Shown: positions 8,701 to 13,287 of the stretch, piece by piece
Layout of the letters: each line of letters begins with the position of its first letter
Numbering within the stretch: position 1 is the first letter of the stretch
Assembly: GCA_949746285.1 (NCBI GenBank)
Contig: CATJZH010000068.1
Span: 1 to 13,356, forward strand
From: an uncultured Clostridia bacterium
GTDB taxonomy: Bacteria > Bacillota > Clostridia > TANB77 > CAG-508
Length of the DNA stretch: 13,356 bases
Direction of reading: 5' to 3'
Notes under the pieces: model-generated
Seen by the model: only the letters and a program-made list of their open reading frames with translations
The model's database searches: none
What the model was told of the DNA's origin: nothing
Translations under genes and position numbers: made by a program

Positions 8701-11603
8701 CAGATTATTATTATAGAGCAGAAATATATAAAGGAAATGCAGAAATATATGATAATGTTATACAAAACTATTATGTAAACACATTTGGAAAAATACCAGA
8801 AGACTCAGAAATAAAAGTATATTTGACATATAAAATAAACTTATATAATAATTCAAGTCAAAAATATAAAGTAAGAATAAATAGTGTAGATGATTATGTA
8901 GAAACTTCACTAGGAATGCCAATAAATGCAGAAGTAAGAGAAGTGGTAAATGGAGCAGAAAAGACAGTAGCAGTACAGGCATATTCAACAGGCTCAGAAA
9001 AATATTATCTACATGAAGGAGAAGCAAGACCAAATGATACACAAAATGTAGAATGGCAGCTAGTAGAGTCAAACATAAAAGGAGCAGATGGTTCAACATA
9101 TAATAAATTTAAAACAAAAGGAAACTTAAATTTAGAACTTAATAGTGGAGCAAATAAATATATATATGTAACATTTGCAGTACAAAAAGAAACAATAAAT
9201 AATATAGATAATTCAATAATACTAGGAAACAAATCAAACATAGTAGAAATAGCAAATTATTCAACATATTATACAGATGGAAGAGTGGCAGGAAAGTTAG
9301 ACAAAGATTCAGCACCATCAAACTTAAATATAAGAAATTATAATGATGAGAAAATATGGTATGAAGATGATACATCAGCAGCACCAGTATTAAGTTTGGA
9401 CTTAATAGGTGAAGAAAGACAAATGAATGGTATAGCATGGGAAGATAAGGCAGATGCTACAGGCAAAGGAGATGGAATAAGACAAGATGATGAAGCATTA
9501 ATAGGAGGCTTGACAACAGAGCTTATAGAAAAAATAAAAGTACCAAGTCCAGCAGGAACAACAGAATATGATTTCTTATGGCCAACACATGAAAAACTAG
9601 ATTGTTTAGGAGGAAAGACATTAGAATACTTGACAGGATTTGATAGTACAACAGAAACATCAAGAATAATTGAAAAAGAAATTATAGATGGAGAAGAAAA
9701 AGTAGTAACAGAAGTAGGACAGTATAAGTTTAAGGGAATTCCGACAGGAGAATATGTAGTAAGATTCTTATATGGAAATGATAAAACAGAGCTTGAAGAC
9801 ACAAAAGATATAACAACAAGACCAGCAGAAGCATTAAAAGCAGATGGAACAAAATATGCAGCAGGAGATGAAATATTAACAGCAAATTATGATGGAGATA
9901 TAGAAGGATTTACAGAAAGTATATATAATGGACAAGATTATAAATCAACAATATATCAAGCAGGATTACAATCAATAACATCAGAAGGATATTTAAATAA
10001 TGCAAATCATGATTTGTCAAGTGATACATTAGCAAATGCAAAAGTGTCTGATGCAAGAGATAGTGAGTATAGAAGACTAGATGTAATAGCAAACTCAGAA
10101 ACAATGACAAATAAAAACTCATCAGTATTGTATACAGCAAATAATCTATCAGAAGACCATAAAGAATTATATAGAGATTACAATATGTTTGCAGACTCAG
10201 CAAAAATAAACTTAAACATAGTAAGTGGTAACAAATTACCAGGAGTAGAAACAACAGTAATAGATGGAAAAGTATTAGATTCATCAAGTGTAGTTATAAA
10301 TGAAACATATACAAAATATGATATAGGAAACATAGACTTTGGGTTAGTAGAAAGACCAGAAACAAAAGTAGTATTAGACAAAGAAATAAGTGGAATAAAA
10401 CTAACAACAAATGATGAAAAAGTAATATTTGAAGCAAAATATAATATTAGTTATGAAGAAATATCTAAAGCAGATGCAGGAGATAGAGTAGTAGTTGCAG
10501 AATTAGGAAATAACAGATGTTTAGTAGCGAAAGTAGAACTGGATGAAAGAAATTCAAAAGGAATAGATCAATTGCAACAATTAAATAAAAACGAAATAAA
10601 ACCAACAAATGGAAATCCAACAGGAACGCAAAATTTTAGATTTATAAATGTAGATGCAGAAATATTACAAGGAACAACAATAGAGTTAACATATGTAATA
10701 ACAGCACTAAATGTAGGAGAAACAGACTATACAAGTGCAGAACTTGATAGAATAACCAATAATGTAGATGACAACTGTAGCAGTGAAATAAAAACAGAAA
10801 TTAAGAATTTAGCAGATGAAGCAATAGAAAACAGCAGAAAAGGAATAGTAAACTTAGGAAAAGCATTAGGAACAAATTACTATATAGGAAAATCAGCAGC
10901 AGTGGCATCACCAGATGTAGTAGTAAGCTCAAAAGTAAGACAAGTGATAGACTATGTAGATAATGATGGAGTATTTGTACCAGAAAATAATACAGAAAGT
11001 AATCATATGTGGAGAAACACAAGTATAACAGAGTTAACAGGAAATGGACATACAGAAAACAGATTATTAGATAATAAAGTAATACCAGAGTATGAAATAT
11101 TAGATAAGAAGAATATAAGTTATATAACCCCACAAAAGAATAATGTAGTATTAAGTACAGACTCACAAAATGCAGTATCAGGAGGAAATACAAATGGTGA
11201 ATTTGAAAGAAAATTAAAACCATATGAAGTAGATACAACAGCAGGAAAAACAGAATCTAAATCACAAATAGTATTAACAGTAACAAAAGTAGTATCTGCA
11301 CAAGATGATGCTGACAATTTAACATTTGATAACTTAGCGGAAATAGTAAAATTTGAAAATACAGTTGGAAGAAGAGATACATCAGTAACAGTGGGAAATG
11401 CAAATCCAAAATTTGGAGAATGGGAAGAAGCATTAAGAGAAAGAGACACGAGTGCCACAGAGTTAGTAACATTTACACCACCAACAGGTATAGAAGTAGA
11501 ATCACAAATGAAAATACAAGTATTAATAATAGCTATGGGAGCAATAGGAATAGTAATACTAGGAATAGTAATTATTAAGAAAAAAGTGTTAAATAGTAAA
11601 TAA
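2703..11603 (+). CDS. Giant surface adhesin: signal peptide, thioester-like head, eight CnaB-like modules, SdrD-B-like modules, TPPTG tail
   Basis: Complete, 2966 residues. Residues 1-29 are a signal peptide (basic start, hydrophobic core, cleavage near VFA|DG). A Gly/Ser-rich stretch lies at about 78-122. Residues about 125-600 form a head region with L139-C140 and L241-Q242-D-A-W, resembling an internal-thioester domain. Residues 609-1644 hold eight CnaB-like Ig modules. About 1647-1935 and 2237-2550 are SdrD-B-like modules (GKVWEDE...GLDGVEVYVY; GIAWEDK...GDGIRQDDEA). About 1940-2232 and 2552-2920 are DUF11/isopeptide-like companions. The tail is FTPPTGIE, a hydrophobic segment (about 2939-2958) and KKKVLNSK. 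I infer a sortase-type wall-anchored fibrous adhesin. It directly follows a related partial gene. Codons in 4536-11600 end overwhelmingly in A, while the head-coding part is more mixed. The domain family calls come from motif reading, not profile search. Ligand unknown. Confidence 0.88.
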   Translation: MEKKKVIDRILIVTIILVSILGITYKVFADGPIPTQGTPQHAVPWYENAGLTDGIIQYLGGESKSSTDKADSGTLHFGLGGNGSGVSSSGGGGTQGGGGSWNGSIAGFDKSVSSPSSSYSPGSKGEIWFDDVCDNIDVLCTQQGVGITGKNKYIEDDKAVMPYWETRVEEYEDPRFRCYAEEEALDAMKLIAEADKKESEYQEYYRTSSKYSGTDRTCTPSEAFVLSEAKNVSGSGERTPLQDAWWAVTGTGSGGNALSEGAFAFQNYVYGSQGGTPTTYSDENGTFTGFPIKFEPQFANTEPNYSVSFDEINQQYIIGPLRIDYYQCEPFAFMKNIDIYADNSDTPLDKNEYYIALDSGNNNLNKIEDGVFPANGEDFYIILNYNENFRKITNIKADFQYMNGGGRYTYYTGTYTKVCIQGHIYGQFDYPLFMDIVFFRAWLQLQINSNRVISINYGGGAAQNTWGKSILQIQRMLIANPASMATAFETRKCPSQLMGYFTLLDGGYLTFAESFYDGFVKPMATTPEDERKEGTEALYAGYEQLYNSGRPTDRTHSVPDPLIFDVWKDLEYINMGDETAQAQSISGGAARWWEYKTIEWEDIIPLGAAGAIKISKEIDGEAKDGDVFEFTVKVDGYEEEKLQITYKNGGDNTVESRMYTWENGAAPRYEVTEATKNGYRLDNITNRVGNLQDGQSVQVAVKNNAELKNSTLQIYKEIKKTNLDTNQYSLVDKIYKFRVTISGDCEVTYGGQTYSVTEESPKTFDLDIRSFAEGAADAEKDSKSAKMEVKWYQEAPRYEVEEIPNEQNNAPIVGSNLVKITPTSGELKNNEVVKVEAQNEIAEQKAKIQVVKTLEGYENYSDAELEKFVFRFKVNVYRDAACTNKLKTLSGAEYNEQIVEAKLSRTDDGKWQWTGTTPDEYIWAYGNYPYFKVEEIGICPHDGENCKDANCVYIKNINFNVEKTRGANSGKSSIIEIGEKYIIGQLNEGAATEGVFDCNVVNSTEATKGVINVNKTVEGNVQDPAIKDALRRKDFSFTIKLKGTFTYNGNLYRDKVIQLTTNANKCNELNSIDEYNDKDFVVINLNGANDKTWTSDEITWYGEAPYYIVEEHTAGLSVTDGNGNTREVNVSGVPQAGLLNEGTIESGKYNVTVKAKNSIDENAGYIKIIKKLENSERCSEDYIKQVRFKFDVKVFKTDGTSIDEKTVVLGTEAFPAKLNEKDGTWYWEWESPRYSWDAGANALKYSVEEKNEFPVGISFVKVEGENGETIEQNKITGTIQDSGEKTNENPEAKITTDAIFTNKVEARSGKLQIRKQLVKSGLDITKFKFKVTLNGKFYYGNPSNEANLKQGTYEINVDGLNNNGEWMSSDIYWFGSAPTYVVEELKSEEAKLVTMQNAVGTLKESSTPETVTAVFINEGKEVGGHLKVTKSIVGEGIAIDEKFTFRVTINAGGKSTTQYISINANETWTSDYISWNEGDQIPTYEVEEIELPDGSEFVEMKGQNPSGRIDRGSFSKDRDVSVVAINRLQQRSGQFKVTKKVVFNKLIDTATAQEFTMDIKIAGTFNIDGRQVNNDSYTITVKLKADETYTSPRITWYGDNAPIITVTERVKEGWDRPSYSNNGDTAVTMLQNQTIEVVVTNRINVEMDLTMDLGGKVWEDEAQDPEGKNTADSVPNGMIDSSEKGLDGVEVYVYRVVTQNGKEIDRKLAVSHKDVYDAGMQNPVITSGGGNWKVTGLSVTGFTNAEKAQGYAIDRGYRVKYDVEFVYDGQTYEPTKALSYKEGNGYKEGSVQNYVDESPSNRVSKYGNSSLALDYDREQVNDRIREIYGKTPIDGAGNTISTVNGSEGARDVRYKAVVPSSETTRVESKLQTTNESGIADDLYKTKARTSVTGLQFPVDNAYKLEYTNTTYTLNGVTQNYKAIYGHCLHINLGLVKREDIDLEASKDLYSAKVVVDGKELNYKFNRLSDLISKSTKGEYNRVSDYRELDAIKYELGLYKTDYYYRAEIYKGNAEIYDNVIQNYYVNTFGKIPEDSEIKVYLTYKINLYNNSSQKYKVRINSVDDYVETSLGMPINAEVREVVNGAEKTVAVQAYSTGSEKYYLHEGEARPNDTQNVEWQLVESNIKGADGSTYNKFKTKGNLNLELNSGANKYIYVTFAVQKETINNIDNSIILGNKSNIVEIANYSTYYTDGRVAGKLDKDSAPSNLNIRNYNDEKIWYEDDTSAAPVLSLDLIGEERQMNGIAWEDKADATGKGDGIRQDDEALIGGLTTELIEKIKVPSPAGTTEYDFLWPTHEKLDCLGGKTLEYLTGFDSTTETSRIIEKEIIDGEEKVVTEVGQYKFKGIPTGEYVVRFLYGNDKTELEDTKDITTRPAEALKADGTKYAAGDEILTANYDGDIEGFTESIYNGQDYKSTIYQAGLQSITSEGYLNNANHDLSSDTLANAKVSDARDSEYRRLDVIANSETMTNKNSSVLYTANNLSEDHKELYRDYNMFADSAKINLNIVSGNKLPGVETTVIDGKVLDSSSVVINETYTKYDIGNIDFGLVERPETKVVLDKEISGIKLTTNDEKVIFEAKYNISYEEISKADAGDRVVVAELGNNRCLVAKVELDERNSKGIDQLQQLNKNEIKPTNGNPTGTQNFRFINVDAEILQGTTIELTYVITALNVGETDYTSAELDRITNNVDDNCSSEIKTEIKNLADEAIENSRKGIVNLGKALGTNYYIGKSAAVASPDVVVSSKVRQVIDYVDNDGVFVPENNTESNHMWRNTSITELTGNGHTENRLLDNKVIPEYEILDKKNISYITPQKNNVVLSTDSQNAVSGGNTNGEFERKLKPYEVDTTAGKTESKSQIVLTVTKVVSAQDDADNLTFDNLAEIVKFENTVGRRDTSVTVGNANPKFGEWEEALRERDTSATELVTFTPPTGIEVESQMKIQVLIIAMGAIGIVILGIVIIKKKVLNSK
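3087..3440 (+). other. Thioester-like head motif pair (Cys140 / Gln242) within the giant adhesin
   Basis: DVLCTQQGVGI (Cys140, bases 3120-3122) is followed about 100 residues later by AFVLSEA and then TPLQDAWWAV (Gln242, bases 3426-3428). Gram-positive thioester domains join a Cys preceded by Y/F/L to a Gln in a hydrophobic-Q-x-x-hydrophobic/W context, and both contexts are met here. No structure or profile was available to confirm it. Confidence 0.5.
4536..7634 (+). repeat. Eight tandem CnaB-like Ig modules with Lys/Glu/Asn isopeptide pattern
   Basis: Protein-level repeat, residues 612-1644. Modules begin at IKISKEIDG (612), LQIYKEIKK (712), IQVVKTLEG (848), INVNKTVEG (1011), IKIIKKLEN (1166), LQIRKQLVK (1311), LKVTKSIVG (1426) and FKVTKKVVF (1535). 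Each has a late W...(A)P.Y.VEE/VTE motif (for example WYQEAPRYEVEE, WYGEAPYYIVEE, WFGSAPTYVVEE) and ends in a strand with Asn (KNN, AQN, VVN, KAKN, FTN, FIN, AIN, VTN). In CnaB domains the early Lys and late Asn form an isopeptide bond helped by the Glu, and all eight modules keep candidates for all three. Lengths vary from about 100 to 165 residues, so these are diverged copies, not a recent amplification. Confidence 0.75.
11466..11600 (+). other. TPPTG sorting-like tail of the giant adhesin
   Basis: LVTFTPPTGIE is followed by a short polar spacer, about 20 hydrophobic residues (VLIIAMGAIGIVILGIVII) and the basic end KKKVLNSK. This is the tripartite layout of a cell-wall sorting signal with P-P-T-G in place of L-P-x-T-G. 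No sortase gene is present in the window, so use by a sortase is inference. Confidence 0.6.
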
Positions 11604-11662
11604 ATAAAATAGCAAAAGAAAAAAATAATAGAAGATACGAAAGAAAATAGAAGAAAAAAGAG

Positions 11663-11730
11663 AGAAAAGCCTGAAAAATCAAGTTATAAAAGAGGAGATT
11701 TGGAAAGGCTTTTCTTAATATTTTTATTTA
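11663..11730 (+). terminator. Intrinsic terminator of the giant surface-protein transcript
   Basis: AGAAAAGCCT (11663-11672) pairs with AGGCTTTTCT (11706-11715), with an inner AAATC/GATTT stem (11676-11680 with 11697-11701). A TTAATATTTTTATTT tract follows. The tract is itself part of an A/T-only inverted repeat (11717-11726 with 11739-11748). It starts 60 bases after the stop codon. The loop is longer than usual for a terminator. Confidence 0.6.
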
Positions 11731-11809
11731 AATTTAAGTAAAAATATTTTATAAAATATAGAAAAATGAAAATAAAAATGCAGAAATTGGAATAATTTTA
11801 AGAAAAATA

Positions 11810-11838
11810 TTGATTTTTGGACAAAAACGTATTATAAT
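11810..11838 (+). promoter_or_regulatory. Sigma-A promoter of the lipoprotein gene
   Basis: TTGATT (11810-11815), a 17-base spacer, then a perfect TATAAT (11833-11838). Start of transcription is expected near 11845, giving a leader of about 180 nt before the lipoprotein ATG. Confidence 0.75.
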
Positions 11839-11921
11839 ATTTGTGTAGCAAAAATTATGTAAACAATACCTAGTCAATATCGATAAGCAATAGATTAAGA
11901 AAGAGACTAGGCAAAACAGAA

Positions 11922-11939
11922 ACAAACAAGAATGCAAAA
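11922..11939 (+). repeat. Left arm of the 18-bp perfect inverted repeat around the lipoprotein gene
   Basis: ACAAACAAGAATGCAAAA is the exact reverse complement of 12607-12624. The match ends abruptly on both sides. The arm lies inside the mRNA leader, downstream of the promoter and 88 bases before the start codon. Confidence 0.85.
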
Positions 11940-12014
11940 ACCAAACCACCCCGATTAAAAAAACTAAATATGGAACTTGTAAACTAAGTAATGAAACGAT
12001 GAAACAACAACCTT

Positions 12015-12022
12015 AAGGGAGG
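12015..12022 (+). promoter_or_regulatory. Strong ribosome binding site of the lipoprotein gene
   Basis: AAGGGAGG sits five bases before the ATG at 12028 and fixes that start. It is much stronger than the site of the giant adhesin gene. Confidence 0.85.
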
Positions 12023-12027
12023 CAAAT

Positions 12028-12600
12028 ATGAGTAGAAAATTTTTAAGTATTATGATGGTAGCGGTTATGGTAATTGCAATGGCAGCGGCATGTAGCAAGA
12101 AGGAAACGGCGGAGTCTGAGAAGAAGGAAGAGACGAAGGTAGAGGCGACAGAGCAGGAAGATGAAGCAGAGCCAGAAGAAGTGGCAGATGACGAGCAGCA
12201 GCCAGCTGATGCGGCAGAAGTAGATACAACCAAGGAAACTTTAAGTGAAGAAGATGTTTTAGCGCTTAAAGCCTCAATTCGGGATTCGGTAGTTAATAAT
12301 TACATTACTCCGAATGGAATTGCAGTGACTGATTTTGTCTGGCCAGCGGGAAATTCCGAAGCTTGGTATTATTTTGATCTCTTAAAAGTCAACTATACTG
12401 CCAAGAATTTTATGGGAACAGAATTAGAAGCACCCAATTTGTCAGATGAGTCATATAAGCAGATTATGGATGCGACTTTTAATGGATTAACTAATTGGTA
12501 TGAGGCTTCTGGTGTAGATAACGTTAATTATTTTGAAAGTGCATTAGGGGTATTATCTATAGAAGCAATCACTACAATTGATTTATCTGCGGCAGAATAG
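12028..12600 (+). CDS. Predicted lipoprotein of unknown function
   Basis: 190 residues. The N-terminus MSRKFLSIMMVAVMVIAMAA then A-Cys22 is a type II signal peptide with the lipobox-like sequence AAAC, so the mature protein should be lipid-anchored at Cys22 on the outer face of the membrane. Residues 23-75 are a low-complexity, strongly acidic Glu/Lys/Ala linker. Residues about 75-190 look like a compact domain (LSEEDVLALKASIRD, FVWPAGNSEAWYYFDLLKVNYTA, NGLTNWYEASGV) that I do not recognise. The gene is a single-gene unit with its own promoter, Shine-Dalgarno and terminator, and a perfect inverted repeat encloses it. Its base and codon use differ clearly from the giant genes: about 45-53% G+C in hand-counted blocks of its first half, with GCG, GCC, ACT and CTC codons used. 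This suggests a different origin or expression class. Confidence 0.85.
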   Translation: MSRKFLSIMMVAVMVIAMAAACSKKETAESEKKEETKVEATEQEDEAEPEEVADDEQQPADAAEVDTTKETLSEEDVLALKASIRDSVVNNYITPNGIAVTDFVWPAGNSEAWYYFDLLKVNYTAKNFMGTELEAPNLSDESYKQIMDATFNGLTNWYEASGVDNVNYFESALGVLSIEAITTIDLSAAE

Positions 12601-12606
12601 ATATTA

Positions 12607-12624
12607 TTTTGCATTCTTGTTTGT
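12607..12624 (+). repeat. Right arm of the 18-bp perfect inverted repeat around the lipoprotein gene
   Basis: TTTTGCATTCTTGTTTGT is the exact reverse complement of 11922-11939. It begins six bases after the lipoprotein stop codon and lies before the terminator, so both arms are in the same mRNA. Confidence 0.85.
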
Positions 12625-12643
12625 AATTCGTAAGAGGGGAGAC

Positions 12644-12668
12644 GACAGGCGTTATTGCCTGTCTTTTT
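12644..12668 (+). terminator. Intrinsic terminator of the lipoprotein gene
   Basis: GACAGGC (12644-12650) and GCCTGTC (12657-12663) form a perfect 7-bp stem with a 6-nt loop, followed by TTTTT and CC then TTT. Confidence 0.92.
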
Positions 12669-12694
12669 CCTTTGTATAAATTTATTTAGTAATA

Positions 12695-12703
12695 TGCTAT
12701 AAT
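12695..12703 (+). promoter_or_regulatory. Extended -10 promoter with no obvious gene behind it
   Basis: TGCTATAAT is a perfect extended -10 element (TGnTATAAT). There is no good -35 at 17 bases; the nearest candidate, TTGTAT at 12672-12677, is 20 bases away, but extended -10 promoters tolerate that. Transcription should start near 12710. Confidence 0.6.
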
Positions 12704-12709
12704 AAGTTT

Positions 12710-12893
12710 AAATTAGTTATGAAAGTAATAAATGAGGTGCGATAGTAAGATTTCAAAATGATGTATTTAAAATGCTATCAAGAAGTAGAATATTATTTAT
12801 ATAAGACAGAATAGACAAAACAAATAGTATTTACCAAACATATGCAACAAATCCACAGTTCTTAATAAGTTCTGTGGATTTGTTGTTTATTAA
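12710..12893 (+). ncRNA. Candidate small RNA or gene remnant between an orphan promoter and a hairpin
   Basis: A promoter (12695-12703) and a hairpin terminator (12845-12885) delimit about 180 nt with no substantial ORF. A Shine-Dalgarno-like GAGGTG (12734-12739) is present, but no start codon lies at a suitable distance. The only ORFs are 9 codons (12732-12761, MRCDSKISK) and 18 codons (12758-12814, MMYLKCYQEVEYYLYKTE), overlapping as ATGA. It could be a small RNA, a leader-peptide pair, or the start of a gene whose body was lost. No known RNA family is recognised. Confidence 0.3.
12845..12893 (+). terminator. Hairpin terminator between the orphan transcript and the minus-strand CinA fragment
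   Basis: CAACAAATCCACAG (12845-12858) pairs perfectly with CTGTGGATTTGTTG (12872-12885) over a 13-nt loop. TTTATTAACATTTTTG follows on the + strand, so it fits a + strand terminator best. It could also act on the convergent minus-strand gene, whose stop is 38 bases away, but that side lacks a clear T tract. Confidence 0.65.
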
Positions 12894-12922
12894 CATTTTT
12901 GTTTAAAATTAATCTGGAGTCT

Positions 12923-13257
12923 TTACCAATAATATAAATCGTCAATAATTTGCTCTATAATTATATCTTTTTTCTGACTTCTTGAGCAATTCCCATCATG
13001 AAAAATAATTTCAGCAGAAAATACTTTTTCCTCACTGTTTACACTATACCATGCCATGTCCTCTTTTATACCAGGGTTTTGGGGATCAACTCTCCCAAGT
13101 TGTCCAGTTATACCAATTCCTATACTTGAATTGGCAGTGTTTTTAACAGCAAGTGCCATTGCTTTAGCTGTTTCTAATGAATACACACTAAAGGTTTCTA
13201 GTGTTTCTTTAGGAACACCAAACTTAATATTAGCGAAATTGCAGTATGTTACATATG
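12923..13257 (-). pseudogene. CinA C-terminal domain (PncC-like) amidohydrolase, N-terminus removed by an IS
   Basis: Translation on the minus strand gives YVTYCNFANIKFGVPKETL, then SVYSLETAKAMALAV, GIGITGQLGRVDPQNPG and a C-terminal region ending IIDDLYYW. This follows the CinA/PncC order (VTYSNEAK..GV..ETL, VSEE.A..MA, GI.G..G....P.G), a family that deamidates nicotinamide mononucleotide. Full proteins are about 160 residues. Here roughly the first 50, including the conserved ES.TGG segment with catalytic residues, are absent. Homology stops at about 13257, exactly where an IS3-type end begins. The apparent GTG start at 13268-13270 lies inside the IS, and an in-frame TAA is found further upstream. 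The loop GQLGRVDPQNP differs from the usual GPxGGxxxKP, so this may be a divergent subfamily. The missing part may lie beyond the IS, outside the window. Function is presumably lost. Confidence 0.75.
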
Positions 13258-13282
13258 TGAAGTGACCCACAAAAGTTGGACA
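13258..13282 (-). repeat. Terminal inverted repeat of the IS3-like element
   Basis: On the + strand it starts TGAAGTGACCCAC and ends AAAAGTTGGACA, the style of IS3-family termini. The CinA reading frame loses its homology here, which places the IS boundary at or within a few bases of 13258. Confidence 0.65.
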
Positions 13283-13287
13283 AGTGT

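Larger units (their letters stand above)
11845..12027 (+). other. Long 5' leader of the lipoprotein mRNA with a hairpin
   Basis: This untranslated stretch has no convincing small ORF. It holds CCTAGTC (11869-11875) paired with GACTAGG (11905-11911) over a 29-nt loop, an 8-base palindrome TATCGATA (11878-11885) in that loop, the left arm of an 18-bp inverted repeat (11922-11939) and a C-rich patch (11941-11955). It resembles no riboswitch class I can recognise. Confidence 0.4.

Noticed and set aside
11817..11822. TTGGAC as the -35 of the lipoprotein promoter
   Set aside because: It is only 10 bases from TATAAT. TTGATT at 11810 has the standard 17-base spacing.
11749..12233. Minus-strand ORFs at 11749-11949 and 11964-12233
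   Set aside because: The first lies in an A/T-rich leader and promoter region. The second is antisense to the lipoprotein and is a Ser-rich shadow of its acidic linker.
13056..13265. 69-residue + strand ORF opposite the CinA fragment
   Set aside because: It is antisense to a recognisable protein fragment and has no domain or ribosome site of its own.
13268..13270. GTG as a real start of a 115-residue CinA-like protein
   Set aside because: The codon lies inside the IS terminus, no Shine-Dalgarno is seen, and the N-terminal third of the family is missing.
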